A stretch of DNA of 64,000 nt from Candidatus Sphingomonas phytovorans (lineage in GTDB: Bacteria > Pseudomonadota > Alphaproteobacteria > Sphingomonadales > Sphingomonadaceae): contig CP119314.1 of the NCBI GenBank assembly GCA_029202385.1, positions 1,242,501-1,306,500 of the forward strand, written 5' to 3'. Below are positions 34,385 to 43,456 of this stretch, one piece after another (positions within the stretch are counted from its first letter, which is position 1; every line of letters starts with the position of its first letter). A program made the translations under genes and the position numbers. A model generated the notes under the pieces. The model searched no databases. It saw nothing but the letters and a program-made list of their open reading frames with translations, and was not told the DNA's origin.

Positions 34385-35050
34385 ATGGCCAATCCGCCAT
34401 CAAGTTCCTATCCGTTGGATGTGCCGATGAATACGGCATTATTTGGGAGCGGAAAGCGCGAAATGAATAACAAGGCGACGACGCGAGACCTCGTTCACGC
34501 CCGCGTGCGAGCGCTGCGGCTCGAGCGTGGGCTGACATTGGCTGATATCGAAAAGGCGACAGGCCTTTCGGTTTCGCTTTTGTCGAAGATGGAAAATGGC
34601 AAGGTTTCCCTGACCTATGACAAGCTTGCCGCTCTCGCAATGGCACTCAAGATCGATATCGCCGAACTGCTCGCCGCCGAAACGGAAGGGGTAAGGTCAA
34701 GCTGGGGACGGCGGACACTGATCAGGGGTGGAGAAGGGCGCGAAGTAAAAACGGACGCATATCTCTATCGCTACCTCGGCGTCGATCTTCTTGATAAGCG
34801 ATTTACGCCAATTTGGGGCGAGATTGTCGCGCGCTCAGTAGAGGAATGTGGCGGATTCAGCACGCATAATAGCGATGAATTCATTTATGTTCTCAAAGGT
34901 GTGCTGGAACTTCACACCGATACCTATGCCCCATCGATCTTGAACGCCGGAGATTCACTCTATTTCGACGGAAGAATGGCGCATGCCTATGTCGCCGCTG
35001 GCGAAGAGCCTTGTCATATCTTGAGCATATGCTCCCGGGAGGGTGGATGA
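34385..35050 (+). CDS. XRE-family regulator with C-terminal cupin domain
   Basis: 221 residues. An N-terminal lambda-repressor-like helix-turn-helix (about 35-90) reads RALRLERGLTLADIEKATGL then SVSLLSKMENGKVSL. The C-terminal cupin (about 150-215) contains THNSDEFIYVLKGVLELHTD and NAGDSLYFDGRMAHAY. Such HTH-cupin proteins sense small molecules and regulate amino-acid, polyamine or peptide utilisation genes. The ATG at 34385 is the first of several (34427 and 34463 are also possible, the last just before the HTH). It is divergent from the OCD-family gene and 113 bp before the TonB receptor. Related AATTNGGAAAA motifs flank it on both sides, suggesting control of both directions. Confidence 0.9.
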   Translation: MANPPSSSYPLDVPMNTALFGSGKREMNNKATTRDLVHARVRALRLERGLTLADIEKATGLSVSLLSKMENGKVSLTYDKLAALAMALKIDIAELLAAETEGVRSSWGRRTLIRGGEGREVKTDAYLYRYLGVDLLDKRFTPIWGEIVARSVEECGGFSTHNSDEFIYVLKGVLELHTDTYAPSILNAGDSLYFDGRMAHAYVAAGEEPCHILSICSREGG

Positions 35051-35084
35051 TATGGAGTTGTAAGACATATTTTATCCTATTAGG

Positions 35085-35108
35085 CCACTAGTTGACTAAT
35101 TGGAAAAT
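35085..35108 (+). promoter_or_regulatory. Operator/-35 region of the TonB receptor operon
   Basis: CCACTAGTTGACTAATTGG contains the inverted repeat TAGT-TG-ACTA, with outer CCA/TGG, over a TTGACT -35-like hexamer (35092-35097), and runs into AATTGGAAAAT. It lies 56-79 bp before the receptor ATG. The shared AATT(T)GGAAAAT sequence with 34305-34316 supports the same regulator. Confidence 0.4.
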
Positions 35109-35163
35109 CTCCTTGAGGATGGCGACACCATAAGGAGAGGGGCGGGCTACGGCCCGTGAAAAA

Positions 35164-37992
35164 ATGAAAACAAACAGCAAGGGGCGCCTCCGGCGCAGGC
35201 AGGGTTTTTGCGTCATCGCGATGCTTCTGGTCGGTGTAGGGCAGTCTGCCCTTGCTCAGGCCTCCTCAACGGAAAAGGGTGTGGAAACCGGCGAGGACTC
35301 GGTTCTCGCCGAGGATATCGTAGTAACTGCCTCCCGTGCGGCAGGATCCGGCTTCGACGCGCCGACACCTGTTACGACGGTAAGCAAGGCCGAGCTGACC
35401 AATAGCGGCGTCTCGAACATCGCTGACCTGCTGAACACCCAGATCCCGTCTTTTCGCGCGAGCTCGACGCCATCGTCCGCGACGACACGGACGGCGGGTG
35501 CCGGCAATTATCTCGACCTGCGCGGACTCGGGGCTGCCCGGACGCTGGTGCTGCTCGATGGTCGTCGCCATGTTCCGACTACGAGCGGAGGACTGGTCAA
35601 CGCCAATGTCCTGCCGCAACTGCTTGTCGACCGTGTCGACGTCGTCACGGGCGGCGCTTCTGCGGCATGGGGCTCGGACGCGGTTGCCGGCGTCGTCAAC
35701 TTCATTCTGAAGGACCATATCGACGGATTGATCGGTGAGGTGCGTGCAGGCCTTTCAGGGCGCGGCGACGACAAGAATTATCAACTGTCGCTTGCCTGGG
35801 GCACGAAGTTCGCCGGCGATCGGGGGGCCTTCATGGTCGCGGGCGATTTCGCTGACAGCCGGGGGATCAACGATCAAGGCAGCCGTGGCTGGGGGCGAAA
35901 GGACTGGCAGGTCATTTCCAATCCGGCCTTCGCGCCGGGCAACGGCCAGCCGCGCAACCTGATCCGGGCCAATGTGCACACCGCCGTTGCAACGCCGGGC
36001 GGCATGGTCTTCCTGCCCGATGGCAATGTCGAATTCGGTCCCGGCGGCACCCCGATCCCGTTCATCCCGGGAACCAGCGTTGGATCGCTCTATCAGGTCG
36101 GCGGCAGCGGGGTGAATCCGGGGCGGTTCAATCAGCTCGTCATCCCCGAACGGCGTGGCAGCATTTTCGCACGCGCCTCCTATGAGGTGATGGACGATGT
36201 GACGCTCTTCGCCGAAGGCTCCTATGCCGAATCGCGGAGTCGCTTCGACGTTCTGCCGACGTTCGATTTCGGATCGATCGAAATCAGCCGCAGCAATGCC
36301 TTCCTGCCCGCGTCGATTGCCGCAGTCATGGATCGTTATGGTCTGGATACGATCGACATGGGGCGGATCAACTATGATTTCGGCTTTATCCAGCCGTTCA
36401 ACAAGGATCGCGTCTATCGCGCTGTCGCCGGGGTCAAAGGCAAGATCTCCGATTGGACGTGGAACGCCTATTATCAACGGGGCGAGGCGCGGCACGCCGA
36501 AATTCTCTTCAACAATCGCATCAAGAACGACGCGTCTGGCAAGCCGGTGTTCGCTGCGGCCGTTGACGCGGTGGTCAATCCGGCCACCGGCGCAATCGTC
36601 TGCCGATCGAGCCTCACCGACCCGTCGAGCACCTGCGTTCCGCTCAACCTGTTCGGCGAAGGCGCGCCTTCGGCGGCTGCGCTCGGCTATATCCTCGGAA
36701 CCTCTTCCCGCTACACGCGGATGAGCCAGGACGTGGTCGCCGCCAACATGCGCGGCGAGCCGTTCTCGACCTGGGCAGGGCCGGTGGCGCTGGCATTCGG
36801 CGCCGAATATCGCCGTGACAAGACGGTGTACGAGACGGATCCGATCGCCAACGCCAATGGCTGGTTCACTGGCAATGGCCGGTCCTATTCGGGCGAAGTC
36901 AGGGTCAAGGAGGGGTATCTCGAAGCGATCGTGCCACTGCTGCGCGAATCCGCGCTCGGCAAGGCGCTCGATGTCAACGGTGCCGTCCGCTACACCGAGT
37001 ATGACATTCGGGGCAGGGCCTCGTCGCTGCCGGCAACGACATGGAAATTCGGCGTCAGCTACGAACCTATCTCCGGCGTGCGATTTCGCGGCACCTATTC
37101 ACGCGATATTCGCGCACCAAATGCCGACGAACTGTTCAGTGCCGGCCGTACCGGCCTCGCCACGATCAACGATCCACACTTCAACAATGCGCAGACGCTC
37201 GTCACCGTAGCCGAAGGCGGCAACCGCAATCTCAATGCGGAAGTGGCCAAGACACTGACCTTCGGTGCCGTCCTGACACCTGCCTTCCTGCCCGGCCTCC
37301 AGCTTTCCGTCGACTATTATGACATCAAGCTGCGCGGCGCGATCGGGACGAACAACGCGCAAAATCTCATCAACCGCTGCGTGAGCGGCGAAACCGCGAT
37401 CTGCGCGTACATAGTGCGCAATCCGGCGACCAATATGATCGACCGGGTGAATGCGACGCTCAATAACCTGGCTCAAGTGCATACGCGCGGGCAGGATTTC
37501 GATCTCAGCTATCGCGTGGGGATCGACGGCGTCGCGGATGACGCAAAGGCAACTTTCCGCCTGCTCGCTACGCACGTGGACACGCTCGAATATCGCGACG
37601 GTACGTCGATTTCGGAGGGTGCTGGTTCCCTGGGGCCAAAGCTCGGCGGCGTTCCCGAATGGCGTTTCACCGCCAGCGCCGCGCTCGAAGTGAATAACGT
37701 CAATTTCTATCTGGCGGGCCGCTATGTCGGGGGCGGCAGCTACGATCGCAGCAATCCGGATTTCTATGACAACAACAATGTCGACAGCGCTTTCTATGTC
37801 GATGCGACGATCGGCTATGATGTGATCCGATCGGGCAAGAAGAGCCTTTCGGTGACCGGAACCGTCCGCAACCTGTTCGATCGCGACCCGCCGATCGTGC
37901 CCACTCCCGATCTTATCGCGACCCCGACCAACACGGTCTTCCACGATGTGATCGGACGCTACTTCTCACTGGGTATCTCGTTCAAATATTGA
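35164..37992 (+). CDS. TonB-dependent receptor (large, 942 aa)
   Basis: Large outer-membrane receptor. The signal peptide includes GFCVIAMLLVGVGQSALAQA, the TonB-box-like segment is AEDIVVTASR, and the plug domain has the conserved LDGRRHVPTT and VDRVDVVTGGASAAWGSDA. A long barrel ends ...GRYFSLGISFKY. The VVTGGASAAYGSDAVAGVVNF-type plug is characteristic of the sphingomonad/xanthomonad receptors often tied to peptides and sugars. It is followed after 22 bp by the beta-lactamase-like hydrolase, then a permease and PLP dehydratase, consistent with an uptake-hydrolysis-import-catabolism series. Regulated probably by the XRE-cupin protein upstream. Ligand unknown, perhaps a peptide or amino-acid derivative. 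Confidence 0.95.
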   Translation: MKTNSKGRLRRRQGFCVIAMLLVGVGQSALAQASSTEKGVETGEDSVLAEDIVVTASRAAGSGFDAPTPVTTVSKAELTNSGVSNIADLLNTQIPSFRASSTPSSATTRTAGAGNYLDLRGLGAARTLVLLDGRRHVPTTSGGLVNANVLPQLLVDRVDVVTGGASAAWGSDAVAGVVNFILKDHIDGLIGEVRAGLSGRGDDKNYQLSLAWGTKFAGDRGAFMVAGDFADSRGINDQGSRGWGRKDWQVISNPAFAPGNGQPRNLIRANVHTAVATPGGMVFLPDGNVEFGPGGTPIPFIPGTSVGSLYQVGGSGVNPGRFNQLVIPERRGSIFARASYEVMDDVTLFAEGSYAESRSRFDVLPTFDFGSIEISRSNAFLPASIAAVMDRYGLDTIDMGRINYDFGFIQPFNKDRVYRAVAGVKGKISDWTWNAYYQRGEARHAEILFNNRIKNDASGKPVFAAAVDAVVNPATGAIVCRSSLTDPSSTCVPLNLFGEGAPSAAALGYILGTSSRYTRMSQDVVAANMRGEPFSTWAGPVALAFGAEYRRDKTVYETDPIANANGWFTGNGRSYSGEVRVKEGYLEAIVPLLRESALGKALDVNGAVRYTEYDIRGRASSLPATTWKFGVSYEPISGVRFRGTYSRDIRAPNADELFSAGRTGLATINDPHFNNAQTLVTVAEGGNRNLNAEVAKTLTFGAVLTPAFLPGLQLSVDYYDIKLRGAIGTNNAQNLINRCVSGETAICAYIVRNPATNMIDRVNATLNNLAQVHTRGQDFDLSYRVGIDGVADDAKATFRLLATHVDTLEYRDGTSISEGAGSLGPKLGGVPEWRFTASAALEVNNVNFYLAGRYVGGGSYDRSNPDFYDNNNVDSAFYVDATIGYDVIRSGKKSLSVTGTVRNLFDRDPPIVPTPDLIATPTNTVFHDVIGRYFSLGISFKY

Positions 37993-38014
37993 CCGTTAGG
38001 CAGGAACAACGACA

Positions 38015-39910
38015 ATGCGCAGCTTCATGATGATGGTATTGGCGATGCTGGCGGTGATTGCGCCGACCAGCGCCAATGCTCAATCGGTACCGTCGGCGAC
38101 TCCCGCCGACCTGGAACTCTATTTCGACGGCATCATACCCTATGCGCTCGAGCAGGCCGGAATTCCGGGAGCGGCCGTCAGTGTCGTCAAGGACGATCGC
38201 ATCGTCTTCGCCAAGGGATATGGCGTCGCCGACCTGAAGGCGGGGCGACGGGTCACACCCGACGCCACCTTGTTCCGCATCGGTTCGATTTCAAAGCTGC
38301 TGACCTGGACCGCGGTCATGCAACTCGTCGAGCAGGGGAAGCTCGACCTCGACCGGGATATCAACACCTATCTCGATTTCCGCATCCCGGACACATATCC
38401 GGGCAAGATCACGCTGCGCCTTCTCATGACTCATCGCGCCGGATTTGAGGAGGTGTCGCGCGGCATGACCCAATATGGCGCCGGCCCCGGCAGCCTCGGC
38501 AACTATCTTCGCAATCACATTCCGAAGCGGATTTTCGCGCCGGGCGACCGCATCGCCTATTCCAATTATGGCGCTGCCCTCGCTGGCTACATCGTCGAGC
38601 GTGTCTCGGGCGAGACCTATCCAGCCTATATCGAGCGGCATATCCTGACGCCGCTCGGCATGACCCGGACGAGCGTCGTTCAGCCGCCACGGGGCGCTCT
38701 CGCGGCGATGGCGGCAAGAAGCTATGCCTCGCTGGCTGAACCGGAGCCGACGCCCTATGCGACGGTTTCGGCAGCCCCGGCAGGCGCCATCGCATCGACC
38801 GCGACTGACATGGCGCATTTCCTGATCGCCCATTTGCAGGGCGGGCGCTTCGGCAACGCGGCGATCCTGCGGCCCGAGAGCATCGCCGAGATGCACCGGG
38901 TGCAGTATCGCGCAGCACCGGGCCGCAACGGTTTCGCGCTCGGCTTCTGGGAAGCCAATCGCAATGGCTATCGTCTTGTCGGCCACAGCGGCGACTGGAC
39001 CGACTTTCATTCGATCCTCTATTTCGCGCCCGAGAGCGGTTACGGCATCTTCGTTACACTCAACGGCACCGGCACGCTGGGGCGCAAGCTAGGCTCGGAC
39101 ACCGTGCGAAACGCGGTCGCGCTGGGGTTCTTCGACCGTTTTGTTCCGGGCCGCGTGGCCGATGAACCAACCGTCGAGTCAAGGTTCTTCGATGCCACGC
39201 GAGTCGCCGGATTCTATCGGTCGACGCGCCGGAATGAGTCGGGTCCCCAATTGATGCGCCTGTTCGAAGGCGACGACGAAGTCGCGGCCGCGGCTGACGG
39301 CACGATCACCGTCTCGTCACGGCTCGCGGCCGATGGCGCTCCCAAAAGCTGGCGGCAGGTAGGGCCGCTCACGTACCGTGAAGTTGGCGGACAGGCCCAT
39401 CTTTCGTTCGTCGCCGGCAAGGACGGAAAGATCCTTTACTGGGTCAGCGACGATTATCCGCCGGCGATGGTGTTCGAAAGGGTCAAGGGCATCTTCGGGA
39501 CCGGCCTGGTTCAGCCGCTGTTCTGGCTGGCCCTGCTGACGTCAGCGGCATTCGCGGTGACCGCACCGATCGTCTGGTGGCGCCGTCGCAAGCGGCACGA
39601 GCAATCCGAGCCGTCCTGGATCGCGTCGCGCGTTGGTCTTGGCTGGATCGCACTGGTGATGAGCGGCTGGATCGGAGCGGCGGTCCTTGGGGGACTCGGC
39701 GACGACCTCGGAATTCTGAACGTTCTTCGTGGTGCGAGCATGATCGCGGTGCTGGTTGTCCTGTTCCCGGCGCTTCATGCCGGGCTCACGATCAAGCGAT
39801 CGAAGCGCAAAGTGCAGTGGGTGGTCGAGACCATGGGCGCCTTGCTTGCACTCTACGCCGCTTGGTTCATGGTCAGCCAGAATCTGGCCAGCTTCAACAA
39901 CAGCTTCTGA
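38015..39910 (+). CDS. Class C beta-lactamase-like serine hydrolase with C-terminal membrane helices
   Basis: 631 residues. A signal peptide (MRSFMMMVLAMLAVIAPTSA, then NA) is followed by a penicillin-binding-like domain. It has SxxK at Ser91 (FRIGSISKLL), YxN in IAYSNYGAALAG and HxG as LVGHSGDW. From about 490 to the end there are roughly four hydrophobic segments (PLFWLALLTSAAFAVTAPIV and others), so the enzyme is anchored in the inner membrane with a periplasmic active site. Family members are D-aminopeptidases, esterases and peptide hydrolases; true beta-lactamase activity is unlikely given the fused membrane part. Between a TonB receptor and an amino-acid permease, a role in trimming an imported peptide or amide is the simplest reading. 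Confidence 0.9.
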   Translation: MRSFMMMVLAMLAVIAPTSANAQSVPSATPADLELYFDGIIPYALEQAGIPGAAVSVVKDDRIVFAKGYGVADLKAGRRVTPDATLFRIGSISKLLTWTAVMQLVEQGKLDLDRDINTYLDFRIPDTYPGKITLRLLMTHRAGFEEVSRGMTQYGAGPGSLGNYLRNHIPKRIFAPGDRIAYSNYGAALAGYIVERVSGETYPAYIERHILTPLGMTRTSVVQPPRGALAAMAARSYASLAEPEPTPYATVSAAPAGAIASTATDMAHFLIAHLQGGRFGNAAILRPESIAEMHRVQYRAAPGRNGFALGFWEANRNGYRLVGHSGDWTDFHSILYFAPESGYGIFVTLNGTGTLGRKLGSDTVRNAVALGFFDRFVPGRVADEPTVESRFFDATRVAGFYRSTRRNESGPQLMRLFEGDDEVAAAADGTITVSSRLAADGAPKSWRQVGPLTYREVGGQAHLSFVAGKDGKILYWVSDDYPPAMVFERVKGIFGTGLVQPLFWLALLTSAAFAVTAPIVWWRRRKRHEQSEPSWIASRVGLGWIALVMSGWIGAAVLGGLGDDLGILNVLRGASMIAVLVVLFPALHAGLTIKRSKRKVQWVVETMGALLALYAAWFMVSQNLASFNNSF

Positions 39911-39921
39911 GACCCCGCTAC

Positions 39922-41385
39922 ATGCTGCATCGAAAATCCGTTACCGGCGATGGCCCGGGCCAGGCAGGCACGGGCAATGGCGGGCTGGTGCGCCGGCTGG
40001 GCTGGGTCGATCTCCTGCTGATCGGCATCGGCGTGATCGTCGGCGGCGGCATCTTCATCGTCACCGGAACCGCGGCGGCGCAGTTCGCCGGGCCGGCAAT
40101 CACGCTGTCCTTTCTGCTGGCCGCGCTAGGCTGCGCGCTGGCGGGACTCTGCTACGCCGAACTCGCAGCGGCGCTGCCGGTACAGGGCGGCGCCTATGGT
40201 TATTGCTATGTCACGCTGGGCGAGATTTTCGCCTGGTTCGTCGGCTGGTTCCTTATCGTCGAGTATCTTTGCGCCGCGTCCTATATCGCGGTCGGCTGGT
40301 CGGGTTATGTGACCGCGCTGTTCGCAACGCTTGGCGTCCATTGGCCCGTAGCGCTGACGACGCCGGCCCTGTCGGCGGTCGGGGGAAAGATCGAGGTAGC
40401 GGCGTCGGTCAACCTGCCGGCGATCTTCGTCGTTCTCGCAGCATTTGCCATCGCTCGCCGCGGCATCGGTGTTTCGTCCTTCATCAACAGCGTGCTCGTC
40501 GCCGCCAAACTGGTGGTGCTGCTGCTCTTCATCGTTGCCGGCGCATTCTATATCCATCCCGCCAACTGGACGCCGTTCATTCCCGCAAATACCGGCGTGT
40601 TCGGCCATTTCGGGGCGAGCGGGATCCTGCGTGGCGCGGTCGTCGTCTTCGTCGTGTTTCTGGGCTTCGACGCGGTGTCGACGCTCGCACAGGAAACCCG
40701 CGACCCGCAGCGCAACGTGCCGCGCGGCATTCTGGCCGCGATCGCTGTCTGCACCTTGCTCTATATCTCCGTCTCGCTCGTCATGACCGGGCTGGTCAGC
40801 TTCACCGCGCTCGACGTCGCCAATCCGCTTTCGGTCGCGACGCGCGCGGCGGGGGGCGGGCTGGACTGGCTTGCACCACTCATCGAGATCGTCGCGATGA
40901 GCGGCCTGGCCTCGGTGCTGCTCGTGCTCCTCACGGCCCTTTCGCGCATCTATCTCGCCATGGCCCAGGACGGCCTGTTGCCGGAGGTCTTCGCCCGGAT
41001 TCATCCGCGTTTTCATGCACCGGACCGCGCAACGCTGCTGGCCGCGCTGGCGATCGCGACACTGGCCGGGCTGTTTCCGGTTTCGCTGCTCGTGCAGCTC
41101 GTCTCGCTCGGCACCTTGCTGGTGTTCATCGCGATATGCGCCGGGGTGCTCGTGTTGCGTCGGCGCGATGCCGATCTGCCGCGACCTTTCCGCATAGCAT
41201 TCGGACCATTGGTACCGCTGCTGGGCATCATGGTGTTCATCTATATGCTGGTCGGCGTGCCTGCGGAGACCTGGCGGCTTTTCGCCGTGTGGGCGGCGGC
41301 CGGCCTGATCACTTACCTGACCTTCGGCATGCGCAAGGCGCGTCGCCTCAGAATGGCAGGCATTCCGGGAGAAGCAGTTACATGA
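39922..41385 (+). CDS. APC-family amino acid permease
   Basis: 487-residue amino acid/polyamine/organocation transporter. The first helix region LGWVDLLLIGIGVIVGGGIF carries the APC substrate-binding Gly motif. There are 12 or more hydrophobic segments, and FLGFDAVSTLAQETRDPQRNVPRGI is the conserved helix 6-7 signature of the CAT/YfnA type. ATG 39922 gives the expected short cytoplasmic N-terminus; the frame open from 39577 is antisense/overlap with the hydrolase gene. Its stop overlaps the start of the PLP dehydratase (ATGA), so the imported compound is likely the dehydratase's substrate, a hydroxy-amino acid such as threonine, serine or hydroxyaspartate. Confidence 0.93.
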   Translation: MLHRKSVTGDGPGQAGTGNGGLVRRLGWVDLLLIGIGVIVGGGIFIVTGTAAAQFAGPAITLSFLLAALGCALAGLCYAELAAALPVQGGAYGYCYVTLGEIFAWFVGWFLIVEYLCAASYIAVGWSGYVTALFATLGVHWPVALTTPALSAVGGKIEVAASVNLPAIFVVLAAFAIARRGIGVSSFINSVLVAAKLVVLLLFIVAGAFYIHPANWTPFIPANTGVFGHFGASGILRGAVVVFVVFLGFDAVSTLAQETRDPQRNVPRGILAAIAVCTLLYISVSLVMTGLVSFTALDVANPLSVATRAAGGGLDWLAPLIEIVAMSGLASVLLVLLTALSRIYLAMAQDGLLPEVFARIHPRFHAPDRATLLAALAIATLAGLFPVSLLVQLVSLGTLLVFIAICAGVLVLRRRDADLPRPFRIAFGPLVPLLGIMVFIYMLVGVPAETWRLFAVWAAAGLITYLTFGMRKARRLRMAGIPGEAVT

Positions 41386-42377
41386 TCGAAGATCTTCGCC
41401 TGACCGATATCGAGGAAACGCGCGCGCTGATCGCCCCCTATGTGGCGAGGACACCAGTGCATGACTGGCAAGGCCGTGAAATCGATGCGCGGCTTGCACC
41501 CGGCACGCGCGTCAATCTGAAGCTCGAACTGTTCCAGCATAGCGGGACGTTCAAGCCGCGCGGCGCGCTTTCGGTGATGCTGCGGCTGACCGACGCGCAG
41601 CGCCGCAATGGCGTAACCGCGGTCAGCGCCGGCAATCATGCCATCGCGACCGCTTATGCGGCCAGCCGGCTCGGCATATCGGCCAAGGTCGTCATGTTGC
41701 CGACCGCCAATCTCGCCCGCCAGGCACGTTGCCGAGCCTATGGCGCCGAGGTCATCATCGCGGAGAATGGCAAGGCAGCGTTCGAGCTGGCCGAGACACT
41801 GGCGCGCGACGAAGGACGCAGCTTCATCCATCCGTTCGAGGGGCCGCTGACCGCGCTCGGGACAGCCACATTGGGGCTCGAATGGATGGCGCAGACCGAC
41901 GACCTTGACGCGGTGATCATTCCCATCGGCGGCGGCGGCCTGTGCGCGGGTGTCGCGTCGGCGGTAAAGCTGATCAATCCCGCTTGCCGCGTCTACGGCG
42001 TCGAGCCTGTGGGCGCCGATTCGATGCACCAGAGCATCGCGCTTGGCCGTCCCGTCGAGCAGGCGACTGTTTCGACCATCGCCGACAGCCTGGGGCCACC
42101 CTTCGCGCTACCCTATAGCTTCGAGCTCTGCCGGCGACATGTCGACCGGTTCGTGAAAGTAGATGACGATCAGATCCGCGAGGCAATGGCACTCCTGGCG
42201 CGTGAGATGAAGCTGATCGCTGAACCGGCTGGCGCCACCGCTACCGCGGCCTTGCTCGGGCCCCTGCGCGAAGAACTCGCCGGACACCGGACGGGCGTGC
42301 TCGTCTGCGGATCCAATATCGATATCGGCGGTTTCGCATCGATGATCGATCGGGCGCAGCAGGGTGCCGTGCTGTAG
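41382..42377 (+). CDS. Threonine/serine dehydratase-like PLP enzyme (fold type II; EutB/BhcB-like)
   Basis: 331-residue fold-type II PLP enzyme. The Schiff-base Lys is Lys58 in HSGTFKPRGA. The phosphate-binding loop IPIGGGGLCAGVASAV and the SAGNHAIATAYAA motif are typical of threonine dehydratase and serine racemase, and CGSNIDIGG closes the domain. No C-terminal ACT domain is present, so it is the catabolic type. It deaminates a beta-hydroxy amino acid to a keto (or imino) acid plus ammonia. Translationally coupled to the amino acid permease. Paired with the OCD-family gene at 33285 it resembles ectoine (EutB/EutC) or beta-hydroxyaspartate (BhcB/BhcD) modules, but the other genes of those pathways are absent here. 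Confidence 0.9.
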   Translation: MIEDLRLTDIEETRALIAPYVARTPVHDWQGREIDARLAPGTRVNLKLELFQHSGTFKPRGALSVMLRLTDAQRRNGVTAVSAGNHAIATAYAASRLGISAKVVMLPTANLARQARCRAYGAEVIIAENGKAAFELAETLARDEGRSFIHPFEGPLTALGTATLGLEWMAQTDDLDAVIIPIGGGGLCAGVASAVKLINPACRVYGVEPVGADSMHQSIALGRPVEQATVSTIADSLGPPFALPYSFELCRRHVDRFVKVDDDQIREAMALLAREMKLIAEPAGATATAALLGPLREELAGHRTGVLVCGSNIDIGGFASMIDRAQQGAVL

Positions 42378-42453
42378 GAGAAAGCGCCGGGCAGAGGGAA
42401 ACCGCTATTGGGCTACGCGCGGGACCTCACGGCCGGAAATGCCTGTGGGCCGA

Positions 42454-43191
42454 TCATTTCCTCTCCCCGGTGCCAGCTCTCCAGGCGATCTTGGTGGCTG
42501 TTCCAGCCGGGCTCAGCAGCCTTTCCCCACAATCCACGTAGAATTGGGCGAGTTCCTGCAAGGTTGCCGCCGGCATCTTCCCGAAAAAGGGTATCTGAAG
42601 TCGCTCGTGCGACGCGAAGCCGTGGATTATCGAGTCCACGAAAAACAGGAATGTCGCCTGCTGGGCAATTCTGTCGCCGCCATCGACCGCGGCAAGGATC
42701 AATGTGAAAATGCGCTGCACCACGGCGGAACTCTGGCGATGGAATATCTCCCAGCCCGATGGCTGACGCTCGAACTCGAGCGCATTGAGGAAACGCACCG
42801 CAGACAGGCCCCAGGGTTCACGCGCGATGATCGCGGTATAGGGCTCGACCAGCAGTTCGAGGACCTCGCGCAACGCGATCTTCCCGCCTTTGTCGAGTCG
42901 GCTTTCGAGCGCATGGAAACGGTCTTCGCGTTCGCGATCGAACCAGTCCTGGATGTATCGAACGAGATGATCGATCAGACCGGATTTCGACCCGAAATGA
43001 TAATGCAGCGCGGAACTGTTGCGGACACCGGCCTTTTTCGTCAGCTGTCCGATGGACGTTCCGGCAATCCCGTTCGCCGCGAATTCGTCCAAAGCCGTCA
43101 AAAGTAACGCATTTCTGGTCGCGCCCGCGCCGGTCGCGCCGCCGGCGTGATCAAGTTCAATCAGTGATGGCGTATTCAGATTGGTGCTCAC
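42454..43191 (-). CDS. TetR/AcrR-family regulator of the sarcosine oxidase operon (probable)
   Basis: 245 residues. The helix-turn-helix spans about 25-75, with ARNALLLTALDEFAANGIAG followed by SIGQLTKKAGVRNSSALHYHF. The C-terminal ligand-binding region includes LDKGGKIALREVLELLVEPY and is helical. The gene is divergent from soxB across 303 bp. A perfect-armed palindrome at 43264-43283 overlaps the likely -10 of the sox promoter, so repression of sox is the natural model. The effector could be sarcosine, glycine betaine-derived metabolite or another amine, but cannot be inferred from the sequence. It converges with the PLP dehydratase gene; no shared control is visible. Confidence 0.92.
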   Translation of the reverse strand: MSTNLNTPSLIELDHAGGATGAGATRNALLLTALDEFAANGIAGTSIGQLTKKAGVRNSSALHYHFGSKSGLIDHLVRYIQDWFDREREDRFHALESRLDKGGKIALREVLELLVEPYTAIIAREPWGLSAVRFLNALEFERQPSGWEIFHRQSSAVVQRIFTLILAAVDGGDRIAQQATFLFFVDSIIHGFASHERLQIPFFGKMPAATLQELAQFYVDCGERLLSPAGTATKIAWRAGTGERK

Positions 43192-43240
43192 GGCCCCGTC
43201 CTGTTGGCGGTCAGTTTCGATCGTCCCGATGCACTATCAC

Positions 43241-43283
43241 TTGACTGCCTCTAATGCGAACCTATTAATGTGATCGCATTAAT
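43241..43283 (+). promoter_or_regulatory. sox promoter with TetR-type operator
   Basis: TTGACT at 43241-43246, then TATTAA at 43263-43268 (16-bp spacer). The palindrome ATTAATG-TGATCG-CATTAAT (43264-43283) covers the -10 and start region. A second nested pair TAATGCGA (43252-43259) / TCGCATTA (43274-43281) shares the right arm. This is the strongest operator-like structure in the window. Confidence 0.65.
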
Positions 43284-43315
43284 TGGAAAAACATGAATCT
43301 GCCGCGGTGACTGGA

Positions 43316-43456
43316 ATGGGAAAGGGACCTTGGCCGGAGAACTACAAGGCAGCTGCGCTCCTTGCGGCGCTGAGTACGATTCCGGCCGACACCCTCCGAC
43401 AAAAAATGTCGATCAAATATAAATCGAAGACAGCATCAAATTCATGGAAGAACTAA
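43316..43456 (+). CDS. Possible 46-residue small protein in the sox leader
   Basis: ATG at 43316 is preceded by GGTGA at 5-nt spacing, and reads 46 codons to TAA at 43454. The product begins MGKGPWPENYKAAALLAALS and ends Lys-rich (KYKSKTASNSWKN), basic with a hydrophobic helix-like stretch. It lies between the sox promoter/operator and soxB, 38 bp before the latter, and would be on the same transcript. I do not recognise it. It could be a leader peptide, a small regulator or chance. The rest of the leader (43284-43494) shows no glycine-riboswitch pattern. Confidence 0.35.
   Translation: MGKGPWPENYKAAALLAALSTIPADTLRQKMSIKYKSKTASNSWKN

Noticed and set aside
38015..39910. Beta-lactamase conferring antibiotic resistance
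   Set aside because: The SxxK and YxN motifs are shared with many peptidases and esterases, and the C-terminal membrane helices plus catabolic context do not fit a resistance enzyme.
39756..42377. Open frame of 873 codons covering the permease and dehydratase
   Set aside because: Only its last 331 codons (from 41382) encode a recognisable protein. The upstream part is out of frame with the permease gene, which has the APC motifs. Not a fusion.
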